Shown: positions 14,715 through 23,670, numbered from the stretch's first letter. The stretch: DNA of 40,918 nucleotides from Caldifarciminota bacterium (GCA_026986535.1 JALSOK010000072.1:1-40918), one strand, 5' to 3'. A program made the numbers and translations. Notes: generated from the sequence alone by a model not told the origin.

Positions 14715-15806
14715 GTGGACTGGATAAAGAAACTCGCTCTGAGAAACCTGACACTCACCATACTCCTTATCCTTTTCGGACTCATGCTCATCATCCATCC
14801 GGTTGCTCCCGCACACCTGTTCGGGTACATAGACCTCAAAACCATATTGAGCCTGACCGGACTCCTGATGATTACGAAAGGGTTCCAATTGAGCAATTTC
14901 TTCGAAAATCTGGCCCAATCATGGATAAAGGTAATCCAGAGCGAGAGACAGCTGGCCGCACTTCTGATTCTATTGACCTCCATTATTTCTCCCATTCTCA
15001 CCAACGATGTGGCCCTGTTCATAATGATTCCCCTGACCCTTTCCTTTCAGAGGTTCCTGAAGAACGACCTGGACAAAATCATAATATTCCAGATCCTGGC
15101 CGCCAATACCGGCTCCAGCCTCACGCCCATAGGCAATCCCCAGAATCTGTACATCTGGCACAGATGGGATATTCCATTCCTCAAATACACGGCCCATATG
15201 ATTCCGGTGTTTATCGTAACCACCGGACTGCTCCTTCTCATGACTTTTTCCTTTCCTCCCAGAAGACTTATGCTCAGAGACACCCATCCCCCCTCGACCA
15301 GCCTTCCCCTGCTCCTGATATCATCCATCCTGCTAATGCTCTTCATCGTGGCCATGGAAAAGGACTGGATACGGCAGGGAGTACTGCTCATCTTTCTCAT
15401 ATATTTGTTCGTAAAGAGGGAAGCCAACCAGAGCCGATTGGGGTATAGTGCTCATAATCTCCCTCATGTTCATCGACTTCAATATCCCTGCCGATATTCC
15501 CCCTTTACGAAACCTCCTGGAAAACCTGCCCATGAGCACCTATGGAAATGTGATACTGATATCCGCCCTGCTTTCTCAGGTTATAAGCAATGTACCCGCC
15601 ACAATAGTGCTCTCCGGTTTCACCCATAATTACAGTGCCCTATCGTGGGGGGTCAATCTGGGGGGAATGGGCTTATTCCGGCCTCCCTGGCCAACATCAT
15701 CGCCCTCCGGCTGGCAGGGGGCAGGAACCTCTGGTTCAGGTTCCACTTCTACTCCATTCCCTTCTTCCTTATCACACTCCTGCTGTTCCTTTTCCTGACC
15801 CACTAA
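14715..15806 (+). pseudogene. SLC13/ArsB-type (YbiR-like) permease disrupted by two frameshifts
   Basis: Read across three frames this is one permease of about 363 residues, the usual length for YbiR-like proteins. Frame 1 starts at GTG 14715 (VDWIKKLALRN) and contains LTNDVALFIMIPLTL and NTGSSLTPIGNPQNLYIW, typical of the ion transporter superfamily. Near 15435 one extra base moves the reading to the frame of DWGIVLIISLMFIDF and SQVISNVPATIVL. At the GGGGGG run at 15660-15665 one missing base returns it to the first frame (NGLIPASLANIIALRLAGG), ending with TAA at 15806. The errors compensate, so they may be sequencing errors rather than true decay. Confidence 0.75.
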
Positions 15807-16376
15807 TCAATCCAGGCTCATCGTACCTATGAGAAACTTCACCCTTCTGCTCCCTATGTGTGCTTTCCTCCCTTCCATGCTTCCTATACCCATGTTCGAA
15901 TCCAGTAAATCCACATCCACCCCGTCCATCTCAATGGCACCAATCGACGAATTTACCTTCATGTACGGGATTCTGGAATTCCTGAGCCCCATATACAGAA
16001 TGCCCACATTCACATTGAGGGTATCCCCCCTGAACCCTTCCACATCTACAGTTCCCACCTTTCCATTCATGGCAAGGAGTTTTATTGTAGAAGGTATCAG
16101 GACCTCCACACTGCCCCGGTCCACATCGTCATTGCACAGAGGAATACCGAAGATTACAATCTCACTCCCGCCGCAGAAGGGGGAAACATCTATGTTCAGA
16201 TTACGCCCCTCTCTTTCGAAATCCACCCTGTAGCTGTTCTCCGACCAACGGATTTCCACATAAGGCTCATCGTGGGAAGCCACCCTGACATCGGACACAT
16301 TCCACTTTAGAACCACCCTGTCCACCCCGCGAAACACAGCAGTTGTATCAGCGGAAAAGAGCACCAGAATCAACAT
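15807..16376 (-). CDS. secreted DUF4097-like beta-repeat protein
   Basis: The start MLILVLFSADTTAVF is chosen because GGGAGGTGAGT precedes it; the track start at 16451 has none. The 189-aa product has a short signal peptide, then beta-rich repeating segments (KVGTVDVEGFRGDTLNVNVGILYMGLRNS, KVNSSIGAIEMDGVDVDLLDS) like the ladder of DUF4097/LiaF-type putative adhesins. Such proteins are poorly understood, and some act in envelope-stress sensing. A TATAAT box lies about 20 nt upstream of the ATG. Its stop codon begins at the base after the permease stop on the other strand, so the two genes converge with no spacer. Confidence 0.65.
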   Translation of the reverse strand: MLILVLFSADTTAVFRGVDRVVLKWNVSDVRVASHDEPYVEIRWSENSYRVDFEREGRNLNIDVSPFCGGSEIVIFGIPLCNDDVDRGSVEVLIPSTIKLLAMNGKVGTVDVEGFRGDTLNVNVGILYMGLRNSRIPYMKVNSSIGAIEMDGVDVDLLDSNMGIGSMEGRKAHIGSRRVKFLIGTMSLD

Positions 16377-16440
16377 ACTCACCTCCCTGTAATAATTATA
16401 CGCCCGGGAAGGGATAACGGTTTCACAGAAATCCATTATC

Positions 16441-17000
16441 CTTTTAAGCAACTGGAGTTCACAGGAGGCATCGTTAAAGGCCGGCAGGGTTTTGAGCCAG
16501 CGGGAAAACAGAGAACAGGGACATAATCTCCTGCCTTCTGACCTGCCTGAAAACAGCCTCTATGGGATTGGTAGAATAGATGTGCTTGTGGATTGAAGAG
16601 GGATACTTCAGAAAAGACCAGTAAAAGGGAGCATTATCGATAAGGGAGGATCCTCTTGCTCAAATCCATCAGCCTGTCCACAAACCTCTCCTTTTCGGTC
16701 TCCTTCACGGGCAAATTCCTCCTTAAGGACATGAAAGGTCAGACCGGGGAAATATGGGCTGAATCACCTGTGAAAGACCATTGAGGCCCTTCCCACCAGG
16801 AGTTATAATATCTGTGCCCATCCAGATACACGAAAGCCGCGCTCTCATCCACGGGAGAGATGTTTATGGCTTCTATGTCCCCTGCTTTTATGCCCGGTTC
16901 CAAGAGGACTGTCTTTGCAGTACCACGGGCATAACCCATGGAAATCCCGTTCCTCTTCCATCTCTCTGGCAGAAGCTTGCTTTCCGGTTCGGGGGACCTT
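16441..17000 (-). mobile_element. IS256/Mutator-type transposase remnant, copy 1
   Basis: Translated on the minus strand, fragments in shifting frames match a Mutator transposase in order: VDESAAFVYLDGHRYY around the first catalytic Asp, FMSLRRNLPVKETEKERFVDRL resembling the xxLRNxLxKV region, and YPSSIHKHIYSTNPIEAVFRQ, the family's C-terminal signature. Stops and frameshifts break it and the N-terminus is missing. The left edge CTTTTAA-CA-CTGGAGTTCA is shared with the copy at 40.24 kb, as are many stretches up to about 17000. It lies directly upstream of uvrC. Confidence 0.8.
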
Positions 17001-17067
17001 CAGGCATTTCTACTGCCTCCCTCCACGCGATTTCTAAGTGTATATCCCCAGAAACCCACCGAAGTGT

Positions 17068-17073
17068 TAAAAT
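17068..17073 (+). promoter_or_regulatory. -10 box of uvrC
   Basis: TAAAAT followed by TTTCC, 10 nt before the GTG start, with no Shine-Dalgarno site. It is just outside the transposase remnant. Confidence 0.55.
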
Positions 17074-17083
17074 TTTCCATCGG

Positions 17084-18850
17084 GTGGAGAGGAAGGAATT
17101 AAAGCGGATAGTGGAATCCATTTCGCCGAAGCCGGGAGTTTATCTATTTAAAAAAGGGGACACTGTCCTGTATGTGGGGAAGGCCCGCAACCTGAGGAAT
17201 CGACTGATGAACTATACCCAGTACTCGTCCAACAATCCCCGCATAAACGAGATGGTGGACGAGGCCGACTCCCTGGAGTATATAATCACCAGGAACGAAA
17301 AGGAAGCCCTCCTCCTCGAACTCTCTCTGGTTCACCACCACGACCCCCCCTTCAATATTCGTCTCAAGGGCAAACCCTACCCCTACATAGCCATAACGAA
17401 GGAGAAGATACCACGCATCACACTCATAAGGACCCGAAACAGCGAAAAATATCATCACTTCGGTCCATTCGTGAGTCCATCGCAGGCAAGGCATCTCGTA
17501 TCCATAGTCAGGCAGGTATTTGGCCTGAGAAACTGCGGTTTGAGACTGCCATCGAGAAAAACCCACAAACCATGCATAGAATATCACATAGGCAGGTGCT
17601 CCGCCCCATGCGCCGGGCTGATCAGCGAGGAAGACTACAGGAGGAATGTGGATATGGCCCTGCAGTTCCTCTCGGGAAAGACATCACAGGTGGAGGACTT
17701 CATTCGCAGGGAGATAGAAAGGGCCGTTTCTGAATTAAAGTTCGAAAGAGCGAAGGCCCTCAGGGATGCCCTCAGAAGTATAATGAGCTACACAGCCCGC
17801 CAGAGCGTATGGGGAAATGATGAGTACAGCAGGGATTACATCGGTGTGGCCCTCGCAGGGGACACCGTGGCCGTGAGCAGACTCCTGTGGAGGGATGGAC
17901 GTGTGGTGGGAAGGGAGAATTACATAATGGAAAAGGCCCGGCTCGAAGAACCCATGGAGCGCTTCCTCGCTGAAAATTATCTCAACGCCGGCGGCTTCAT
18001 AGATGCAGTCGTGGTGGATTTTCCCGTCGATGAGGAATTTAAAAAGCTCCTTCCGGTGAAAGTGAGGCAATACACCCCCCAGGAGTACAGATTGAGGGAT
18101 ATAGCGAGGCAGAATGCGGAAGAACATCTGAAACAGTACATGGTAAATCTCTCCCATCGGAGAGCCCACCCGGGCCTCAAAGAACTGGAGAAGCTGTTCA
18201 GGAAGGAAAAGATAGATCACATAGAGGGAATAGACATATCCCACTTTTCCGGTGAGGGAATAGTGGGTTCAGTGGTGGTATTCCTGAACGGTAAGCCTGC
18301 CAGATCCCACTACAGGCGATACCGCATAAGGGGACTTGCAGAGGGGGAGATAGACGATTACCGCTCCATAGAGGAAGTGGTTTACAGGAGATACAGACGG
18401 GTTCTGGAGGAGGGAAAGGGGCTTCCGGACCTGGTCCTGATCGATGGGGGTCTGGGGCAGTTGAGGGCCGCTCTGAAAGCGGCGGGGAAGCTCGGCATAG
18501 ATGATAGGGTTCTATTCGTGGGACTGGCAAAGCGCCTGGAGGAAATCATCCTGGAAAGCGGCGAGAAGATAATACTGCCGGGAAGTTCCTGGGCTCTGAG
18601 ACTGCTCCAGCATGTGAGGAACGAGGCGCACCGGTTCGCCCTTTCCTACCAGAAAAAGCTGAGGGAAAAGAAGATGAAAAATTCGATACTGGACACCGTG
18701 GAAGGACTGGGGGACAGGAAGAAACGGGAACTGCTCAAATACTTCGGCTCGGTAGAAAGGATTAAGGCCGCATCCATCGAAGAGCTCATGCGGGTTCCCG
18801 GAATAGGCCAGAAACTGGCCCGTAGGATAAAGGAAGTTCTCTCATCATAG
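17084..18850 (+). CDS. uvrC: excinuclease ABC subunit C
   Basis: The ORF runs back to 16781 through transposon debris; GTG at 17084 (VERKELKRIVESI) gives 588 aa, the normal UvrC length. The GIY-YIG nuclease domain comes first (KPGVYLFKKGDTVLYVGKA, NLRNRLMNYT), then a Cys-containing region (KPCIEYHIGRCSAPC), a UVR helical hairpin (VEDFIRREIERAVSELKFERAKAL), the RNase H-like domain (IEGIDISHFSGEGIVGSVVV, DLVLIDGGLGQLRAAL) and C-terminal helix-hairpin-helix motifs (SIEELMRVPGIGQKLARRI). UvrC makes both incisions in nucleotide excision repair. A TAAAAT box lies 10 nt upstream of the start, which argues against the upstream extension. Confidence 0.97.
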   Translation: MERKELKRIVESISPKPGVYLFKKGDTVLYVGKARNLRNRLMNYTQYSSNNPRINEMVDEADSLEYIITRNEKEALLLELSLVHHHDPPFNIRLKGKPYPYIAITKEKIPRITLIRTRNSEKYHHFGPFVSPSQARHLVSIVRQVFGLRNCGLRLPSRKTHKPCIEYHIGRCSAPCAGLISEEDYRRNVDMALQFLSGKTSQVEDFIRREIERAVSELKFERAKALRDALRSIMSYTARQSVWGNDEYSRDYIGVALAGDTVAVSRLLWRDGRVVGRENYIMEKARLEEPMERFLAENYLNAGGFIDAVVVDFPVDEEFKKLLPVKVRQYTPQEYRLRDIARQNAEEHLKQYMVNLSHRRAHPGLKELEKLFRKEKIDHIEGIDISHFSGEGIVGSVVVFLNGKPARSHYRRYRIRGLAEGEIDDYRSIEEVVYRRYRRVLEEGKGLPDLVLIDGGLGQLRAALKAAGKLGIDDRVLFVGLAKRLEEIILESGEKIILPGSSWALRLLQHVRNEAHRFALSYQKKLREKKMKNSILDTVEGLGDRKKRELLKYFGSVERIKAASIEELMRVPGIGQKLARRIKEVLSS

Positions 18851-18887
18851 TTTAAAATCCGGAATCCGCATCCGATGAAGAGACTGC

Positions 18888-18893
18888 TATAAA
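18888..18893 (+). promoter_or_regulatory. -10 box of tRNA-Gln
   Basis: TATAAA(AT) ends 13 nt before the first base of tRNA-Gln, in the short gap after uvrC. No strong -35 hexamer is visible. Confidence 0.45.
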
Positions 18894-18906
18894 ATTTTTT
18901 ACAGAC

Positions 18907-18978
18907 TGGGGCGTCGTCTAAGCGGCAGGACAGCAGGTTTTGGACCTGCGAGTGGAGGTTCGAGTCCTCCCGCCCCAG
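18907..18978 (+). tRNA. tRNA-Gln (anticodon TTG)
   Basis: 72 nt. The acceptor stem is TGGGGCG/CGCCCCA with discriminator G; the weak U1-A72 pair is characteristic of bacterial tRNA-Gln. The anticodon arm is GCAGG-TTTTGGA-CCTGC (TTG) and the T arm GGAGG-TTCGAGT-CCTCC. CCA is not encoded. Confidence 0.97.
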
Positions 18979-19040
18979 CTTAGAAGACTTCCCTGCAAAT
19001 CCACTGCGCCACAGGGATGCTCAGGGGGGAACAGATATAC

Positions 19041-19739
19041 TCACTCCTCCACCACTCTTCCAAATCTCCTGATCCTGCGGGAGTAATCCTCTATAGCCTC
19101 AATGAATTCATCCCTCCTGAAGTCGGGCCAGAGGGTATCCGTAAAGTACAGCTCGGTGTATGCAAGCTGCCAGAGGAGGAAATTGGAAATGCGCTTCTCT
19201 CCCGCCGTTCTTATGAGGAGGTCCGGATCCGGCGCCTCAGGAGCATACAGATACTTCCTGAAACTCTCCTCGTCTATTTCTCTCCTGCCCTCCGAAATAA
19301 TTCTGTTGACAGCATCCACAATTTCGGCCCTCCCCCCGTAGGAGATGGCCAGATAGAGGTACAATTTAGAGTTGTCTTCCGTGAGCTCCATGGCCTTCTT
19401 CACCACCTTCAGCACATCCCCCGGGAGTCTTCCGAGCCTTCCTATGACCCTTATGGATATCCCCTCCCTGTATATGAACTCCACTTCATTCTGAAGCAGT
19501 CCTTTGAGCAGATGCATGAGGCCCCTCACCTCCTCCTCAGGCCGATTCCAGTTCTCCGTGGAGAAGGCGAAGAGGGTAAGGTACTTTATACCCAGTTCGA
19601 GGGAAACCCTTATGACATCCCTTACGGATTCAGCACCCACCCTGTGTCCCACATTTCTGGAGAGTCCCCGCATCTTTGCCCATCTACCGTTGCCATCCAT
19701 TATTATGGCCACATGGGTGGGAATCCTGTCCACTTTCAC
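19041..19739 (-). CDS. uppS: isoprenyl transferase (undecaprenyl diphosphate synthase)
   Basis: 232 aa from a GTG start. The cis-prenyltransferase signatures are clear: HVAIIMDGNGRWAKMRGLSR with the catalytic Asp, ELGIKYLTLFAFSTENWNRP, YLAISYGGRAEIVDAV, and the C-terminal DLLIRTAGEKRISNFLLWQLAYTELYFTDTLWPDF. It makes the lipid carrier for peptidoglycan and other envelope glycans, a plausible link to the YfhO proteins encoded nearby. The usual neighbour cdsA is absent. A TAAAAT box stands 9 nt before the GTG and the promoter is back to back with that of tRNA-Thr. Confidence 0.97.
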   Translation of the reverse strand: MKVDRIPTHVAIIMDGNGRWAKMRGLSRNVGHRVGAESVRDVIRVSLELGIKYLTLFAFSTENWNRPEEEVRGLMHLLKGLLQNEVEFIYREGISIRVIGRLGRLPGDVLKVVKKAMELTEDNSKLYLYLAISYGGRAEIVDAVNRIISEGRREIDEESFRKYLYAPEAPDPDLLIRTAGEKRISNFLLWQLAYTELYFTDTLWPDFRRDEFIEAIEDYSRRIRRFGRVVEE

Positions 19740-19748
19740 CGCCCGGAA

Positions 19749-19773
19749 ATTTTAAGGGGATTTCCTTTAAAAT
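19749..19773. promoter_or_regulatory. mirror-image divergent promoters of uppS and tRNA-Thr
   Basis: AAATTTTAAGG on the left and CCTTTAAAATTT on the right form an inverted repeat. Each arm supplies a TTAAAAT -10 box, one for uppS (minus) and one for tRNA-Thr (plus). The whole gap between the two genes is 48 nt. Confidence 0.6.
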
Positions 19774-19787
19774 TTATGCACAACAGA

Positions 19788-19861
19788 GCCAGCGTAGCTC
19801 AGGAGGTTAGAGCGCGTCCTTGGTAAGGACGAGGTCGGCGGTTCGAATCCGCCCGCTGGCT
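19788..19861 (+). tRNA. tRNA-Thr (anticodon GGT)
   Basis: 74 nt. The acceptor stem is GCCAGCG/CGCTGGC with discriminator T, the D stem GCTC/GAGC, the anticodon arm CGTCC-TTGGTAA-GGACG (GGT) and the T arm GGCGG-TTCGAAT-CCGCC. CCA is not encoded. It converges on the second YfhO gene with a 17-nt gap. Confidence 0.97.
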
Positions 19862-19878
19862 CTTCCTATAATATCCCC

Positions 19879-22200
19879 TCAATCTCTTCGCCTGAGTGCC
19901 ACAGCAGAAAGAAGGGTCATAATAAAGAGTCCCGCTATGGTGTACATCATAACGGCCCTGTCGAAACCGCTGTCGTAGTAAAACTCCACAGTGTGCTCCC
20001 CCGCATCCACAGGAACCGCCATCTGTACATAATTGGCCCTCAGGACCTTCACCGGATTCCCATCCACCCGGGCCCTCCACCTGTGATGATAGTTCTGGGC
20101 CAGGACCGCATAACCCCCCTTATCCAGATTCAACCTCACCACGACCCTGTCCGTCGTGTACTCCTGGAATTTCAGCCTGTATTTCACATCTCCATTATCG
20201 AATTTCTTCCCGGGCTCCTCCTCGAGGACAACCCTTCCCCGGTACTGGAGGACATCCTTGAGGGGGTCCCCCGAAACGATATAGGAACCCGCCACATACA
20301 CCGAGGGCATAGCATTGGGGTTCTCGTATATTTCGTAAAATCCATCATCATAAACCTTCCTGTAGCCACGGGAATCCACCAGGTCGAAGAAGGCCTGGAT
20401 AATCGGCTCCTTGATATCTCTGGGGAGCTTCCTGGTGGCAATGTACCTGATGGAAAGTATATCGTTCAGATGCGGATACATGACGAGATTCTTGCTGGTT
20501 ATGGGATTGAACATAAGGGAATTTCCAGCCCCTATGAGCTGGAACAGGCGGGCAGGCTGTATTCCATGATGGCCCCCTATGGTCTCTATGTGATGGGGTA
20601 TGAAGATGTTTTCATCCGTCCTGTAGGTATAGGGATAGACCTTGTACGGGCCCCTATTCTTCTTCAGGAAAGCGAGCACACCGTCCTCACCGAATATTCT
20701 GTACTCATCCTGCACATACTGGATGAAGTTCTTATCAATCAGCCACAGATCCACAAGGGTTAAACCCAAGAGGGAATACACGAGCAATCCAGAACTTATG
20801 GACTTCCTGGAATAAGCCCAGAGCAAATACGATCCCAGACCAGAAAAAACAACTGCCATAAACACAGAGAATTTAATTCCCCCCGCATGCTGATAAAGGA
20901 CCGCCATCTTCTTCTGCGAAACGGAAAAGAGGGATGCGAGGGTGGAGGGACCGGCCACGAGCCAGAGGACCAGTAGAAGGGATGGAAGTGCGAAGAGGAG
21001 AAACCCTTTCTTCTGGAGAACCTTCCCATCCTCCAGCACAGACTTAATGGTCATGGAAGCAACGATGACAGCTGAAAAGATGGCAAGATAGAAAGCCATT
21101 GAGGGGGCGCGAAACTTCTTGTAGGCCGGGAGGATATTCCAGATGAGCTTATACAGAGGAGTGGCACCCCCCAGGGCGATTATGGAGAACAGAATAAAGG
21201 CAAAAATCAGAAAATTCCTGAGCCTTCTGCCATCCTCATCCTTTATCGCGACGAACCCCACCAGAAAGAGCAGAAATACGATTACACCCATGTATTCCGA
21301 ATTGATTTTAAAAGCATTGGGGCCCCAGTAGGCGGAGTACTGGCTCGGAACATCGAATCCGGAAAATCCCCCCACGAATGTGGAAATCCAGTCCTGCCAG
21401 CCCAGAGCCCAGGAAGTGGCGAACTTGTAGTCCACTATCTGGCCCCTCTGGGAATAGTGCTGAAGGTAATCCAGTACCATGAAGATCTGGCCGGACGATA
21501 GAAGGAAGGCGACCGCCACAGAAACCGCACCGAGCAGAGCGGCCCTGATGGCAACGGCTTTCTCACCGCCCCTGAACAGATAGTAGAGTTCGTAAAAGGC
21601 ATAGAGAACGGAAAACAGTACCAGGTAGTAAATGATCTGCGCATGAAAGACGAGAACTATGAGAAAGATGAGAAAAGTCAGAAGAATGCCATTCCTCCAG
21701 TCCGGTCTGCGAATACTCCTCCTGAGAAACATGAAATAAAGCGGAAGAAGGGCATATATGGACAGCTTTCCCAGATGACCGCTGTAAACATAACCGAAGT
21801 ATATGGGGCTCATAGAATAGGCCACGGCACCGAAGAGGGCCACCCTCCTGTCATCGACCAATTCCCTCACCAGAAGGTACATTCCGAAACCCGCGAGCAT
21901 CATGTGGACCACGGGATAATATGCAAATACCGTCTTCACGGGAAGGAAAGCCAGCAGAAGATAGAAGGGATAGAACACGATGTGCATCGTGGGGAATGTG
22001 GGAACCCCATAGAACAGATATGGATTCCAGTAGTTGATCGCCATCCTTTTGAACCCCTCTGCCACATAATGGGCGGTGTATATACCGTCCGTGATGACAT
22101 CCGTCATAACCGGCAGCTTCCCCACCAGCACCCCCACGAAGAGGATAAGGGGAAGCACGAGCACGAAGATAAGATGCCAGTCCGGATTAAAACGCCTCAT
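19879..22200 (-). CDS. YfhO family multi-pass membrane protein (second copy)
   Basis: The start MRRFNPDWHLIFVL is preferred over the track start (22227) because GGAGGC precedes it and its ATG overlaps the stop of the upstream gene (ATGA). 773 aa. The N-terminal two thirds hold about a dozen hydrophobic helices beginning LIFVLVLPLILFVGVLVG; a soluble region with HHIETIGGHHGIQPARLFQ follows, then a C-terminal domain with YAVLAQNYHHRWRARVDG, a final helix and an RRRD end. Organisation and C-terminal motif match the 696-aa homologue at 4740-6830. It is likely an envelope glycosyltransferase-like protein; the substrate is unknown. Confidence 0.87.
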   Translation of the reverse strand: MRRFNPDWHLIFVLVLPLILFVGVLVGKLPVMTDVITDGIYTAHYVAEGFKRMAINYWNPYLFYGVPTFPTMHIVFYPFYLLLAFLPVKTVFAYYPVVHMMLAGFGMYLLVRELVDDRRVALFGAVAYSMSPIYFGYVYSGHLGKLSIYALLPLYFMFLRRSIRRPDWRNGILLTFLIFLIVLVFHAQIIYYLVLFSVLYAFYELYYLFRGGEKAVAIRAALLGAVSVAVAFLLSSGQIFMVLDYLQHYSQRGQIVDYKFATSWALGWQDWISTFVGGFSGFDVPSQYSAYWGPNAFKINSEYMGVIVFLLFLVGFVAIKDEDGRRLRNFLIFAFILFSIIALGGATPLYKLIWNILPAYKKFRAPSMAFYLAIFSAVIVASMTIKSVLEDGKVLQKKGFLLFALPSLLLVLWLVAGPSTLASLFSVSQKKMAVLYQHAGGIKFSVFMAVVFSGLGSYLLWAYSRKSISSGLLVYSLLGLTLVDLWLIDKNFIQYVQDEYRIFGEDGVLAFLKKNRGPYKVYPYTYRTDENIFIPHHIETIGGHHGIQPARLFQLIGAGNSLMFNPITSKNLVMYPHLNDILSIRYIATRKLPRDIKEPIIQAFFDLVDSRGYRKVYDDGFYEIYENPNAMPSVYVAGSYIVSGDPLKDVLQYRGRVVLEEEPGKKFDNGDVKYRLKFQEYTTDRVVVRLNLDKGGYAVLAQNYHHRWRARVDGNPVKVLRANYVQMAVPVDAGEHTVEFYYDSGFDRAVMMYTIAGLFIMTLLSAVALRRRD

Positions 22201-22904
22201 GATATTGCCTCCAGAAATTTCTCCCACTTCTCATCGAGAAACTTTTCGAGCACATCCTCAGAAGGGAGGAATTTGAAATACACAATTTTTTCCCTCTCCT
22301 TTACGAGCTCCACGAAGCCATCGAAATGGCCCACATCGGAGCGTATGGCCTCGATAAGACGAACATCCCCCATTATTCGGTTTCCAAACGCAAATGAAAT
22401 CTCCCTCACCAGGTCATCCTGAGAAATGTTCTCCACGATTATCTGAGGAAAAACGGTGCTATCATCCACCAGCCCCCTAAGGGCATGGGCTGCCTGAGAG
22501 GAGTTTTTCACAAGTCTGGAGCCCTTCTCTGTACGGATGATGAAGGGATATTCGTCCGTGTACTCGAGAAAATCATAGATATCATCCAGATTGTCGAATA
22601 TTTCGGCCCTCGTCGTGGGAATGTCGTTCCTTATTAAAAACGCCTTGCTTTCTGCAGGCCTGGCAAGGGCAAAAACCTCTGTGGTGGGAACTATATGAGG
22701 CACTTCCCTCTTGTACAGTTCATTTCCATAACCATCTAAAATATAGCGGACATTGAACGAAAGGACCAGAGAATAACCACCCGACATGAATTCATCCAGC
22801 ACCTCTTCACAGGAGGAGGGTTCTATGGCCTTTATCCCCGCGGAATTCCTTTCGAAGAGCCTGTTCTGGGGAGCGCTACCGATGGCGAGAAATCTCTTCT
22901 CCAT
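22197..22904 (-). CDS. PurD-like ATP-grasp fragment protein, function unknown
   Basis: 235 aa. The order of segments recalls the first half of phosphoribosylamine-glycine ligase: LAIGSAPQNRLFER (degenerate GSGGREHAL), SLVLSFNVRYILDGYGNELY, REVPHIVPTTEVFALARPAESKAFLIRNDIPTT and YPFIIRTEKGSRLVKNSS. The catalytic C-terminal ATP-grasp domain of the roughly 420-aa enzyme is missing and the glycine-rich loops are altered, so PurD activity is unlikely. The frame is intact and the gene is coupled (ATGA) to the YfhO gene, suggesting a repurposed protein. TATAAAAT lies 8 nt before the ATG. The homology is judged by eye. Confidence 0.6.
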   Translation of the reverse strand: MEKRFLAIGSAPQNRLFERNSAGIKAIEPSSCEEVLDEFMSGGYSLVLSFNVRYILDGYGNELYKREVPHIVPTTEVFALARPAESKAFLIRNDIPTTRAEIFDNLDDIYDFLEYTDEYPFIIRTEKGSRLVKNSSQAAHALRGLVDDSTVFPQIIVENISQDDLVREISFAFGNRIMGDVRLIEAIRSDVGHFDGFVELVKEREKIVYFKFLPSEDVLEKFLDEKWEKFLEAIS

Positions 22905-22912
22905 AGGGAGAA

Positions 22913-22920
22913 ATTTTATA
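22913..22920 (-). promoter_or_regulatory. -10 box of the PurD-like/YfhO operon
   Basis: TATAAAAT on the minus strand, 8 nt before the ATG, followed by TTCTCCC, with no Shine-Dalgarno site. Confidence 0.55.
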
Positions 22921-23044
22921 GTTGGTGTATTGAAAGCCGATTCGCACAGGCAAAGGTCTGCTTCGACCGAATTCAGCCCCGAACAGGAGCGGACGGAGAT
23001 GTAAAATAAGTTATTGCTTACTCAACATCATAAAAGGAGCATAC

Positions 23045-23050
23045 TTTAAA
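23045..23050 (+). promoter_or_regulatory. -10 box of the unknown gene at 23057
   Basis: TTTAAA, exactly 6 nt before the ATG, which would place the transcription start on or next to the start codon. Confidence 0.5.
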
Positions 23051-23056
23051 CTTTTT

Positions 23057-23596
23057 ATGGTAAAAATGCTCATAATTCTGCTTACAGGAGGCCTGGAATT
23101 CGAAGTAGAACCTGGAAAGTATTACGCAGTGATAATCCAGACCATAGAGGATATGGACTCCATAAAATTGAGCCTGGGGAATATTTCGTGGAATCTCTTC
23201 AAATACTTCAGCTTCCACTACACATTCTTCCACACGGAAAACCTCCCCGAAGGGCAGATTGCCCATATAGACATACAGGAGGAAAGCATATCCGGAATAT
23301 TAATCGCAGAGGCGGATACGGTTATGGAGGTGAGGGCTCCGGATTCCATCGAATACATTATGAAACCCTATACCCCCATCGGAATATTCGTATTTCCATC
23401 CCCCCCCTCGCGAATCGACAGCATCACCATCTTCACAAGGGGAGGCGTAAACAGAACCATAGAACTCCGCGAGTCGGATATCGAGCAGTTTACCGTCGTA
23501 CCCGTGATAATGATTTCCGGTAGAAGGAACTTCATCCGGTTGTTTGGAAAAGGTAATTTTAAGATAATGGTGGGCAAAATCTTATTCCTTCACTAA
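23057..23596 (+). CDS. hypothetical protein (179 aa), possibly exported
   Basis: The N-terminus MVKMLIILLTGGLEFEVEPG could be a short uncleaved or weak signal segment. The rest is beta-strand rich with alternating hydrophobics (YYAVIIQTIEDMDSIKLSLG, ISGILIAEADTVMEVRAPD, SRIDSITIFTRGGVNRTIELR) and no Cys. I do not recognise a family. It is divergent from the PurD-like/YfhO operon and 219 nt upstream of the sigma-factor gene. TTTAAA 6 nt before the ATG and no Shine-Dalgarno site support this start. Confidence 0.6.
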   Translation: MVKMLIILLTGGLEFEVEPGKYYAVIIQTIEDMDSIKLSLGNISWNLFKYFSFHYTFFHTENLPEGQIAHIDIQEESISGILIAEADTVMEVRAPDSIEYIMKPYTPIGIFVFPSPPSRIDSITIFTRGGVNRTIELRESDIEQFTVVPVIMISGRRNFIRLFGKGNFKIMVGKILFLH

Positions 23597-23670
23597 TTTC
23601 ATACTATTTTTATAAGTTTTTTAAAGTCCGATTGTAAATTTTTTCCTCACAATGGTGTCTAATTTAGTGG

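Noticed and set aside
16781-17083. N-terminal extension of uvrC in the ORF track
   Set aside because: This part is antisense to transposase debris, and a TAAAAT promoter box directly precedes the GTG at 17084.
22930-22990. Possible c-di-GMP (GEMM) riboswitch because of TTCGCACAGGCAAAG
   Set aside because: Only this short string resembles GEMM; the second conserved stem region and the tetraloop receptor are missing, and it is not in front of a gene with a suitable leader.
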